NCBI GenBank assembly: GCA_910579145.1
Contig: CAJTTQ010000008.1
Location: 1-14,507 of the forward strand
Source: an uncultured Eubacterium sp.
GTDB lineage: Bacteria; Bacillota; Clostridia; Lachnospirales; Lachnospiraceae
Reading direction: 5' to 3'
Length of the DNA stretch: 14,507 nucleotides
The notes under the pieces are model-generated. The model saw only the letters and a list, made by a program, of their open reading frames with translations. It ran no database searches and had not been told where the DNA came from. A program made the translations under genes and the position numbers. This document shows, piece by piece, positions 1 through 7,587 of the stretch. How positions within the stretch are numbered: position 1 is the first letter of the stretch; each line of letters starts with the position of its first letter.

Positions 1-777
1 ATATTTATTTTTAGTTTCACCTGGCTCAAGACTCGGCAAATCTTTTAATATATCCTCCACCACAGCATTTACCTTTATCATTGGAAATAACGGATAATTT
101 AAATTCAAATCTTTTCGTAGCCCAATAATAATAATCCTTTTTCTATTTTGTAAAACACCAAAATCATGCGAATTAACTAATCTATCTTCTATCTTGTATC
201 CAACGGTTTTCAGTCTCTTCTGTATTTTCTTCCAAATCGCTCCTCCTTTAGCGTTAAGCATACCAGGCACATTTTCAAAAATAAACATCTTAGGTTTATA
301 CTTGTTAAGAAAACGCGCATATTGAATATATAAATCATTTCTAGGATCCTCTGCCATTCCTCCCTGAGCAGATGCTCTACCGACTAAAGAATAAGCTTGA
401 CAGGGCGGCCCGCCTATCAATACATCAACTTCCTTAATATTATCTTGTTCCATTATATTATCAATTAAATAAAATATCTTTTTATATGTTTTATCAGATA
501 TTTCTTCATTTAATACAGTACATAAGACATCCTCTGGAACATAATCATACAACTCATTTTTAGTAACATTCCCCTTTAAATACTCATAGTAATAATCCAA
601 ATTATTTGTTTTTTTTAAATAATAATAACAAGAACGAGTTTTTAATGTATCTGCCGCATAACTATTCATTTCAACATGCGCAATAGGATTAAAGCCACAA
701 TTAAAAAACCCTTCTGATAATCCTCCTGCACCTGAAAACACATCAATAAAATTATATTTAAAATTTTTTATAATCAT
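1..777 (-). CDS. C5-cytosine DNA methyltransferase, C-terminus cut off by window edge
   Basis: Open from an ATG at 777 to the left edge with no stop: 259 codons, my own translation. It transfers a methyl group from S-adenosylmethionine to carbon 5 of cytosine in the host copy of a restriction site. Visible motifs: SAM-binding motif I DVFSGAGG (residues 12-19), catalytic loop GGPPCQAYS with Cys126, motif VI FENVPG (Glu168) and motif VIII QNRKR (210-214). The target-recognition domain and motifs IX-X lie beyond the edge. An AGAGGT ribosome binding site at 788-793 sits 10 bases before the ATG and just past the vsr stop at 800, so the two are co-transcribed. It is the last gene seen of a four-gene minus-strand operon and the second methyltransferase in it. 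Very AT-rich, like the rest of the operon and unlike the flank. The family is certain; the target sequence is unknown. Confidence 0.93.
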   Translation of the reverse strand, partial: MIIKNFKYNFIDVFSGAGGLSEGFFNCGFNPIAHVEMNSYAADTLKTRSCYYYLKKTNNLDYYYEYLKGNVTKNELYDYVPEDVLCTVLNEEISDKTYKKIFYLIDNIMEQDNIKEVDVLIGGPPCQAYSLVGRASAQGGMAEDPRNDLYIQYARFLNKYKPKMFIFENVPGMLNAKGGAIWKKIQKRLKTVGYKIEDRLVNSHDFGVLQNRKRIIIIGLRKDLNLNYPLFPMIKVNAVVEDILKDLPSLEPGETKNKY

Positions 778-799
778 AATATAGTACACCTCTATGCCA

Positions 800-1231
800 T
801 TATTCTTGAATGGAAATATCAAATATCGTCTCCTCCACAACCCTCAAACACTCCTCAACATTCTTCTGAATATCCTTCCCCCAAAACCTGATAACCGTCC
901 ACCCCTCAAACAAAAGTTTTTTGTTGACTTCTTCATCACGCTCTCGGTTTCTAGTGATTTTGCTAATCCAATACTGACTGTTATCTCCCCTTTCTAGTCT
1001 TGGCTTCAATACCTCCCAATCCTTACCATGAAAAAATTCACTGTCGCAGAATATTGCTATCTTATATTTAGTTAACGCAATATCCGGCTTCCCCGGAAGT
1101 CTTTTATCATTCTTTCGATACCGATATCCTCTGTGCCATAATGCCTTCCGCAATTTCACTTCAATACTTGTATCTTTCGAACGAATATGCTGCATGTTTT
1201 TTCTTCTTTGTTCCTTCGTCAAATTGTCCAT
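800..1231 (-). CDS. vsr: Very short patch repair endonuclease (Vsr)
   Basis: 143 aa, the usual Vsr length. Vsr nicks next to T:G mismatches that arise when 5-methylcytosine deaminates, which limits mutation at methylated sites. Family signatures: an N-terminal segment ending in IRSKDTSIE (16-24), LRKALWHRGYRYR (27-39), LPGKPDIAL (45-53) with the expected catalytic Asp50, FFHGKDWE (66-73) with His68, a WISKITRN stretch (88-95) and GWTVIRFWGKDI near the end. The zinc-ligand cysteine and histidine pattern around HGCFWHxH in the E. coli enzyme is replaced by CDSEFFHG, so this is the variant type. It begins 15 bases after the endonuclease stop. The only purine-rich ribosome binding site (GAGGT) overlaps that stop, which suggests translational coupling. 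Its place between two C5-methylation genes fits its function. Confidence 0.93.
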   Translation of the reverse strand: MDNLTKEQRRKNMQHIRSKDTSIEVKLRKALWHRGYRYRKNDKRLPGKPDIALTKYKIAIFCDSEFFHGKDWEVLKPRLERGDNSQYWISKITRNRERDEEVNKKLLFEGWTVIRFWGKDIQKNVEECLRVVEETIFDISIQE

Positions 1232-1246
1232 TTGAACTTCACTACC

Positions 1247-2803
1247 TCACGTAATATCACTCATCAAAAGCTGTCTGTTCAAGCTGAAGATGTCTCGTAT
1301 TTTTTGATGACTATATGGCTTCTCTGCATGTCGCTCAACCATTTTAATCATATTTGATACACTTATTGCTGAACCATTTACTCCAGTTGCCGATACAATA
1401 GTATTAAGCTGTTTATCTATATTTGTGCCAAACCCTCCCGCAATATACGAAAAGAAAGCCAGCGGTTTATCAAATTGACTGTAATTCTTCATATTACCGA
1501 TGTAGTTATATACCATTCGATTATAATGATCATTATTAATAGTATATTTTTGATATGCTTTGTTATCCAATATTGCCTGATATCCATCTGAATCTGACAA
1601 CAGAAGCACATCTGGAGTTAATCCGATAGGACCAACATGTTTTGCCTTAAAGCCAAAAACATCTTGAAAAAGTTCTACTGTTGCTTTTTCAAATGCAGTC
1701 GCTTCATCACGCCCCTTAAATGCCATCTCAAAGTATTTAGTCATAAATGCTCCTACAGAGCCATGAGGATATGATTCAAGCAAAATACTTTCAACCGTTT
1801 TTCCATCTATCCCCGTTCTATGTACAATGTAATTTACTACACCTGCATCAATTTTAGTAATTGGCCGCTCAAGCGACTCTGCGATATATGCTCGCCTCAC
1901 TTTTTGTCTTGCAAGCACCATAGCTGTAATGGTTTCCGTCATCGTTAAATTACGGTTATCCTTTTTGTGTTTTGGATCAATCCCATATTTGCGCTGAAAA
2001 TACTCATGTTGTTCTGGACGGTCAATAAAATGAGGAACATTACATAGAATAGTTCGTACATCTTCTTTCTTGTCAAGAAGAATTTCAATCTTTCCTCCCT
2101 CACGCTTTGCTAATTGTGTATACTCCAGCCAATTTAGAATAGTATTTGCCAAATCAGTCAAATGACTATAGGGATGCTCTGGATTAACTTCACCTCTGGA
2201 AGGTTTATATTTCTCAAAGAACTCCACATCAAGACAATCATCCCCAAAATTTCTAAATTGAATGATCCTGTCTACGATGTAATTGTAACATTTATCACTT
2301 TCATTCTCTGCCTCTGTTACTATTATTTTTGCAATCTCTTCTTCTGTTAAGTAACCGATCCTCTTATCATCTAGTAAACGTAATAAAAAAAGAAACGGCC
2401 TTATCTTGAACCTTTCTGCTACTTGCACCCCTCTGCCAAGAGAAAATGAAGACGGAAACTGATACTTTAGTATCTGGTTTGTCAAAATCTCAACCGGAGA
2501 ATCCCCATTCATAATTGCTTCACCCGCAAGTGTTAATTTCATCCTTTTCGTTGTTTCCTGCGTAAAAATAAGTCCCAGACTGACCAGCCACGCTTTATAT
2601 GTCCTTGCACCTCCACCCGTTTGGTCACGCCTTTCTCCCTTTCGTTTCAGACCAGCTGTTTCAAGGGCATCTTCATATGCTAAATGAGAATCCCGCTGCC
2701 CCTCCCATTCCTGATTCAGTGACATATCAACAAAAGCCGCTAAAACTTCCGGCACTGAGTTCAGTTTTCTTTTCGGTCTGGTCACCCACCAATAATTTAA
2801 CAT
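1247..2803 (-). CDS. Type IIS-like restriction endonuclease, AlwI-like front and FokI-like nuclease domain
   Basis: 518 aa. The N-terminal part resembles the AlwI/BstNBI family: TYKAWLVSLGLI (68-79), TLAGEAIM (91-98), then an ILKYQFPS stretch and a RPFLFLLRLL helix, which match in order the segments I recall from Nt.BstNBI (KTYGF, LTEAGKML, LVKWQYPS, NPLVFVLSLL). The C-terminal part from about residue 365 follows the FokI cleavage domain closely: FGFKAKHVG (383-391), PD at 397-398, AILDNKAY with Asp413-x-Lys415, NRMVYNYI, and GVNGSAISV, which aligns with the FokI NCNGAVLSV segment. Asp398, Asp413 and Lys415 would be the PD-(D/E)XK catalytic triad. Such enzymes bind an asymmetric site and cut at a distance. 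A GGTGG ribosome binding site lies just before ATG 2803, 18 bases after the upstream methyltransferase stop. Recognition sequence unknown. The two-part similarity is from memory, not from a search. Confidence 0.85.
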   Translation of the reverse strand: MLNYWWVTRPKRKLNSVPEVLAAFVDMSLNQEWEGQRDSHLAYEDALETAGLKRKGERRDQTGGGARTYKAWLVSLGLIFTQETTKRMKLTLAGEAIMNGDSPVEILTNQILKYQFPSSFSLGRGVQVAERFKIRPFLFLLRLLDDKRIGYLTEEEIAKIIVTEAENESDKCYNYIVDRIIQFRNFGDDCLDVEFFEKYKPSRGEVNPEHPYSHLTDLANTILNWLEYTQLAKREGGKIEILLDKKEDVRTILCNVPHFIDRPEQHEYFQRKYGIDPKHKKDNRNLTMTETITAMVLARQKVRRAYIAESLERPITKIDAGVVNYIVHRTGIDGKTVESILLESYPHGSVGAFMTKYFEMAFKGRDEATAFEKATVELFQDVFGFKAKHVGPIGLTPDVLLLSDSDGYQAILDNKAYQKYTINNDHYNRMVYNYIGNMKNYSQFDKPLAFFSYIAGGFGTNIDKQLNTIVSATGVNGSAISVSNMIKMVERHAEKPYSHQKIRDIFSLNRQLLMSDIT

Positions 2804-2821
2804 ATTTCCACCTCTCTCCAG

Positions 2822-3904
2822 CTAATTGTCATTTCCAATAGATGATTCAACACTCTCATATGGTATGCCAGCAAAAGTATTTAATATTGCTTCAAAAATC
2901 ACCTTTGCACCTCTTGAAGGGACTGCCATCCCAATCTGTTTCCTAACCGATTCTTTGGATCCTTCAAAAATAAACTCATCAGGAAAAGTCTGAAGTCTAG
3001 CCCTTTCTCGATTGGTCAATGCTCTTGGTTCTGCATAATGATAAATATGTGTTCCACCTCCGCCTGAACCAGTAACAGTATATGCCGGTCTATCCGGATC
3101 AAGCCTTTTATAGATTTGACTGATCTTAGCCCCCTTTACATTCAATTGCAATCTTTTAGGCAGCTTTGCAGTAAAAGCATTTTCTCCCGGCTTAATATAT
3201 GTCAACCGTTCCACTACCTGAGCTGACTGTTTCGTCAGCTCATTATTTGCTGCATTTTTATCAATAGGCGGATTTTCAATCGCATTCTTACATGTTATAT
3301 CAATTTCTTTATACAAACGGGGACTTGGTATTTTATACTCATAAGGCAAATCGTCTCGTATACCTACTATAATCATTCTATGCCGTGCTTGTGGAACACC
3401 ATATTCCTCAAATTTATATATGTGTGGATAAATTTTATATCCAGCTTTCTTTAGATCTTTCTGAATTTTTTCAAAGGCTCTCCCCTCATTAGCACTCTTT
3501 AACCCTCTCACATTTTCTGCTAAAAACCACAAAGGCCGATAACATTTCAAAGCTTTAACACCAAAAGAATACAGCGGACCATATGTCCCATTAAATCCCT
3601 TCTGCTCACCTACAACTGAAAAATCATTACACGGGAATCCAAAAGCAAGTGCATCAATAGTCCCAAGCATTTCTATATCTAATTTTCTAACATCTTCACA
3701 AATTACACTTTCCACATTATCTGGACAGATATTCCTACGATATGTATTGCATGTATCTAAATCATAATCATTTGCCCATTGATGAACTATTTTATACTCA
3801 GGATTACTAATTTGTGCATTAATAGCAGCTAAAGCAAGTCCCCCTGGCCCACAAAATAATTCTCCCAATCTAAATATCTTTACGTCCTTCGCAGTCATAT
3901 ACAT
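2822..3904 (-). CDS. C5-cytosine DNA methyltransferase (complete)
   Basis: 360 aa with the full C5-methyltransferase motif order: motif I ELFCGPGG (15-22), motif IV FGFPCNDFS with catalytic Cys92, motif VI AENVRG (Glu130), motif VIII QARHR (172-176), a target-recognition region about 185-275, motif IX RERARLQTFPDEF (299-311) and motif X KQIGMAVP (322-329). The residue after the catalytic Cys is Asn, where Gln is usual. It protects host DNA together with the other methyltransferase. Two C5 enzymes are expected when the site is asymmetric and each strand needs its own enzyme. First gene of the operon. A GGAG site (3908-3911) precedes ATG 3904 by only four bases; an in-frame ATG at 3898 is spaced ten bases from it and is equally possible. 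Only 42 bases separate it from the kinase stop. Confidence 0.95.
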   Translation of the reverse strand: MYMTAKDVKIFRLGELFCGPGGLALAAINAQISNPEYKIVHQWANDYDLDTCNTYRRNICPDNVESVICEDVRKLDIEMLGTIDALAFGFPCNDFSVVGEQKGFNGTYGPLYSFGVKALKCYRPLWFLAENVRGLKSANEGRAFEKIQKDLKKAGYKIYPHIYKFEEYGVPQARHRMIIVGIRDDLPYEYKIPSPRLYKEIDITCKNAIENPPIDKNAANNELTKQSAQVVERLTYIKPGENAFTAKLPKRLQLNVKGAKISQIYKRLDPDRPAYTVTGSGGGGTHIYHYAEPRALTNRERARLQTFPDEFIFEGSKESVRKQIGMAVPSRGAKVIFEAILNTFAGIPYESVESSIGNDN

Positions 3905-3946
3905 TTATCTCCATTTTTAAAATTTAATTCTCTCTTTGATGAAACT
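3905..3946 (-). other. Short junction upstream of the restriction-modification operon
   Basis: 42 bases between the kinase stop and the methyltransferase start. It contains the GGAG ribosome binding site and an AT-rich stretch. I see no convincing -35/-10 pair and no terminator, so the operon may use a promoter inside the kinase gene or receive read-through from it. Base composition changes sharply here, from GC-rich kinase sequence to AT-rich operon. Confidence 0.5.
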
Positions 3947-6754
3947 CTAACTCTCTCCCCCCAACCACCTCTCCAGCACCCTCCCGATCACCTCCGGCTC
4001 GATCGGTTTCGCCGTGTGCTCGTTCATCCCCGCGTCCAGCGCCGCCTTCACATCTTCCGCGAACGCATTCGCTGTCATCGCTATAATCGGAACTTCCGTC
4101 GCGTCTGGCCGGTCAAGGGCGCGGATCGCCTGTGTTGCCTCATACCCGTTCATCACCGGCATCATCACATCCATAAAGACGATCTGGTATGTGTAAGGCT
4201 CTGACTCCTGAAACAGATCCACCGCTTCTTTTCCGTTGACTGCGACCGTTACGTCTAAGCCCTTCTCCATCAGCATAAACTGCGCGATTTCCTGGTTCAG
4301 TTCGTTGTCTTCCACAAGAAGCGCACGTTTTCCCTCGATTTTGGGGGCATCCGCGGCAGGATCGCTCTCTTCGGTTTCGGGCGGGAGGGCTGTTTTCAGG
4401 GGTAAAACGACGGTGAATACGCTTCCCTTACCGGGTTTGCTGTCGATCTGTATCGTGCCGCCCATTTTATCTACGAGCTTTTTCGTAATCGTCATCCCGA
4501 GTCCGCTCCCCTGGTAATTTGTTCTGGCGCCGCTGTCCTCCTGGGTGAACGGTTCATAAATATGTTTCAGGTACTCCTCGCCGATGCCGATTCCCGTATC
4601 GGCGATCTCAAAGCAAATGCGGGCCACGCCATTTTCTTCGGACAGTTCCCGGCACCGGATCGTAACACGTCCGCTCGGCTTATTGTATTTTACTGCGTTT
4701 CCCGCGATATTGATCAGGATTTGTTTGATGTGGAGGGGACTTCCAAAAAAGTACTCGTGCGGAAGATGTTCCGGTCGGTCAAAATCCGTAACGATCGTCA
4801 CGTCCCGCTCTGCGGCCTGGCTGTCCACGACGGCCATACAACTTGAAAGAAGTTCCTTTAGATGAAAATACTCGTCGGTCAGTTCTTCGTCGCCGCTTTC
4901 CAGTTTACTAATGTCTAGCACATCGTTGATCAGGGAGAGCAGATGACGCGCCGATGTTTTGATCTTCTTGCGGCAGTCCGCCTGCCTTTCCTGGTCTTCG
5001 GTGTTGCTCTCGGCAATGCTTAGCATCCCCATAATGCCATTGATCGGCGTGCGGATGTCGTGTGACATGTGCGCGAGAAACTCTGTTTTCGCCTGATTGG
5101 CCCTCTCCGCTTTATCAATCGCCGTCCGCAGTTCCCCGTTTTTCTTCTCCAGGATCAAATACGATTTCCGGCGGAAATGGGACAGGGAGCAAAAGAGAAT
5201 GAAAACAAACACCATAATAAGAGCGGCCCCGAAAATAACATCTTTTGACTGATGAAAATAGTCCCGCCATTCGTAACTTTCATAGGAAATGTTCATATAT
5301 TGATTGATAATGTCCTCCCGCTCTGTCTGGGAGACGAGGCCGAGCGCCTTATTCATAACGCTGAACATGACCGGATCAACCTCGCTCAATGTCGCCAGCG
5401 ATGTTCCCGACTGATAGCGGCGGTTTTCCCACTCGATCAGGTTTGAAAATCTCTCATTTTTAGACAGATAATTATACTCGATCGTGTTCAGGAGCGTAAT
5501 GTCTGCCTTGTCCTCTTCCAGCGCCTCCAGACAGTCTTTCGCGCTTTCACAGTAAATCGTATCTGTTTTCAGGCCGGTACGGTCTGCCCAGTATCTACGT
5601 CCTTTTGTAAGCACCATCGTAACCGTCTCATCCGGAAGGATAAAATTATTTTTTGACACAATGACCGCATTATACGCCATAAAAGACCTGGTAAGCATGA
5701 CATTGTCATCGTGGGACAGCTTTTCATTATTGGAACCGACATAAAAATCAATTTCCCCGTTCTCAAGAAGATCTTTCCAGTACACATTCCGTTCCATGGG
5801 ATAGAAATCAATGGACATCCCGCTCCGCTCGGCTACCTCTTTCATGATCTGAATGTAAATTCCGTCAAACTCCCCGTTTTTATCGAGATACGCCAACGGC
5901 CTCGTATCCTTGTAAAAACCTACTCTTATCGTATTTCCCTGCTGGATGAAATGGATCTCATCCGACGCAAATTTCTCCCGGCGGTCGCCGTAATACTGGG
6001 ATACGAGTTCCTGCTCCAGCGCGGGATTTTTCATCTTTACTTCCTCTATGCCGTGATTGATCTCGGAAAGAAGATGGCCATTCCCCTTCCACGTTATGTA
6101 ATAACACGGCGCGTACGCGAACTTGCCGACCAGGCACTGCTCTTTTCCCACCTCTGTAAACGTGTGGGCGGCCACGTCGACTTCCCCCTGGCGAAGCGCT
6201 TCCTTTAATTCCTGCGTCGTATCATAGAACTTTAGGTTCGGCGCGGTCATGCCGTGCATCTTTAAATATTCAAGAAATTCCGCTTTTCGGATATAACTTT
6301 CCACGACACCAAATGTCATTTCCCGCATTCGCGTAAAATCTTCATAAGCCAGATCGCTTTCTTCCTCTACAAACAGACAGCCAAACGTATACCCGCTCGA
6401 CAAGGCGGCATAGTCGTAAACTTCAGCACGCTCGGGGGAATACTGGGCCGATCCCACCAGGTCTACTTCTCTCGCCTCCAATTTCTCAAGGGCAGCATTC
6501 CAACTGTCACATTCCACATATTCGATATCCCAATTTGTATAACTGCTCAACTCTTCTAAATAAGCGACGTCCATTCCGCCATACCCGTCCGTGTCCGAAT
6601 AGATGTGAAACCCTTCCATCGGGAAAAATGCCACCCGGACGACGCGTGACTGCCCTGCCTGGGCGCGAGCGGGCAATACTATAAGAACAAGCAGAACTGC
6701 TTGCAGCAAAACCAGTATACTACGTGTCAGCCTTATCAAATGCATCCTTTTCAT
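3947..6754 (-). CDS. Hybrid sensor histidine kinase with two periplasmic solute-binding domains and a receiver
   Basis: 935 aa from ATG 6754. Order: signal sequence (about 1-34), SBP_bac_3-like domain 1 (about 38-258), domain 2 (about 274-495), transmembrane helix (about 506-526), short coiled coil, HisKA with phospho-acceptor His565 in AHMSHDIRTP, HATPase with N-box Asn682/Asn686, DTGIGIG from Asp719 and GSGLGM, then a receiver with acidic pair Glu815/Asp816, phospho-acceptor Asp862, Thr894 and Lys916. It should sense a small ligand outside the membrane and pass phosphate from His to its own Asp. No HPt domain and no separate response regulator gene are nearby, so the output partner is elsewhere. 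A TTG at 6772 and ATG at 6769 are in frame, but AGGAGAG (6760-6766) is correctly spaced only for 6754. It resembles BvgS/EvgS in architecture; the ligand is unknown. Confidence 0.93.
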   Translation of the reverse strand: MKRMHLIRLTRSILVLLQAVLLVLIVLPARAQAGQSRVVRVAFFPMEGFHIYSDTDGYGGMDVAYLEELSSYTNWDIEYVECDSWNAALEKLEAREVDLVGSAQYSPERAEVYDYAALSSGYTFGCLFVEEESDLAYEDFTRMREMTFGVVESYIRKAEFLEYLKMHGMTAPNLKFYDTTQELKEALRQGEVDVAAHTFTEVGKEQCLVGKFAYAPCYYITWKGNGHLLSEINHGIEEVKMKNPALEQELVSQYYGDRREKFASDEIHFIQQGNTIRVGFYKDTRPLAYLDKNGEFDGIYIQIMKEVAERSGMSIDFYPMERNVYWKDLLENGEIDFYVGSNNEKLSHDDNVMLTRSFMAYNAVIVSKNNFILPDETVTMVLTKGRRYWADRTGLKTDTIYCESAKDCLEALEEDKADITLLNTIEYNYLSKNERFSNLIEWENRRYQSGTSLATLSEVDPVMFSVMNKALGLVSQTEREDIINQYMNISYESYEWRDYFHQSKDVIFGAALIMVFVFILFCSLSHFRRKSYLILEKKNGELRTAIDKAERANQAKTEFLAHMSHDIRTPINGIMGMLSIAESNTEDQERQADCRKKIKTSARHLLSLINDVLDISKLESGDEELTDEYFHLKELLSSCMAVVDSQAAERDVTIVTDFDRPEHLPHEYFFGSPLHIKQILINIAGNAVKYNKPSGRVTIRCRELSEENGVARICFEIADTGIGIGEEYLKHIYEPFTQEDSGARTNYQGSGLGMTITKKLVDKMGGTIQIDSKPGKGSVFTVVLPLKTALPPETEESDPAADAPKIEGKRALLVEDNELNQEIAQFMLMEKGLDVTVAVNGKEAVDLFQESEPYTYQIVFMDVMMPVMNGYEATQAIRALDRPDATEVPIIAMTANAFAEDVKAALDAGMNEHTAKPIEPEVIGRVLERWLGGES

Positions 6755-6759
6755 AGACT

Positions 6760-6766
6760 CTCTCCT
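6760..6766 (-). promoter_or_regulatory. Ribosome binding site fixing the kinase start
   Basis: AGGAGAG ends five bases before ATG 6754. The upstream in-frame TTG (6772) and ATG (6769) would place this site inside the coding region with nothing suitable before them, so 6754 is preferred. Confidence 0.75.
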
Positions 6767-6789
6767 CATCAACAGACTCTATTCTTATT

Positions 6790-6818
6790 ATTATAAATCT
6801 TTTTATGATTGATGTCAA
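6790..6818 (-). promoter_or_regulatory. Consensus sigmaA promoter of the kinase gene
   Basis: On the minus strand TTGACA (6813-6818), a 17-base spacer and TATAAT (6790-6795): an exact match to consensus boxes with ideal spacing. Transcription would start near 6783, giving a leader of about 29 bases before ATG 6754. It lies in the gap after the PHP gene, so the kinase need not depend on the upstream operon. Confidence 0.88.
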
Positions 6819-6851
6819 AAGTTTCTTCCATAAGGATATTTGCATTAGCAG

Positions 6852-7574
6852 CTACCTTTTGTGCAGCATTTCCCTCACTTTCTCCACCGAAGTATTGGCG
6901 ATCAGCTCCACCGGAAATGCCACCTCCTGCAATAGCGCATCCGCGTACTGAAAATTCAAAATATCCTCCTCGGTGTGGGCGTCGCTCCCCACGATCACGG
7001 GCACCTGATATTCCCTGCACAGTTCGAGGATCTGGATATCTGCCTCTTTCGCGTTCTTCCGAAAACTTTTCGGTGACAGCGACGAATTATTCAGTTCGAT
7101 CATCACACCGTGTTCCCCTGCCGCCCGAACGAGTTTTTCATAATCGACCGGGTAACGGACGTCATCGGGATGGCCGATGATGTGCACACGGTGATGGCGC
7201 ATCGCTCCCAGATAAGCATTGGTATTTTCCTCGACGGTCCCCGGCTGGATACAGCGGATATGAAGACTGGCGATCACCACGTCCATCTCCGCCAGAACCG
7301 AGTCCGGCAAATCCAGCTTTCCTTCATGATCTACGATATTTACCTCTGTGCCAAGCAGCAGCGGCAGGCCGTATTTTTCCCTTCGCGCCACTTTCAGATT
7401 CAGAAAATGCAGCAGGCTCGCGGAACCAGTCATCGCCGGCGCGTGGTCGGTAATACCTAAGAGTTTTAGACCTTTTTCTTTTGCCGCCAGCGCCATCTCG
7501 TTCATCGTATTGTACGCATGGCCGCTGGCATACGTGTGAGTGTGTAGATCCAGTACGTATATATCTCTCATCAT
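6852..7574 (-). CDS. PHP-domain metal-dependent phosphoesterase, YcdX-like
   Basis: 240 aa, the normal size for stand-alone PHP phosphatases. Metal-binding motifs are all present: HTHTYASGHAY with His11, His13 and His19, ITDHAP with Asp43/His44, GTEVNI with Glu77, SLH with His105, GHPDD with His135 and GSDAH with Asp198/His200. It should form a multi-metal TIM-like barrel that hydrolyses phosphomonoesters in the cytoplasm; the substrate cannot be told. It starts 13 bases after the stop of the second WYL gene, with AGAGG nine bases before the first ATG (a second ATG follows directly). It is therefore the last gene of the WYL operon that diverges from rtcB. A role in trimming RNA ends before ligation is possible but only suggested by this position; general metabolism is the alternative. 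Confidence 0.88.
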   Translation of the reverse strand: MMRDIYVLDLHTHTYASGHAYNTMNEMALAAKEKGLKLLGITDHAPAMTGSASLLHFLNLKVARREKYGLPLLLGTEVNIVDHEGKLDLPDSVLAEMDVVIASLHIRCIQPGTVEENTNAYLGAMRHHRVHIIGHPDDVRYPVDYEKLVRAAGEHGVMIELNNSSLSPKSFRKNAKEADIQILELCREYQVPVIVGSDAHTEEDILNFQYADALLQEVAFPVELIANTSVEKVREMLHKR

Positions 7575-7587
7575 ATCTCATTTCCTC

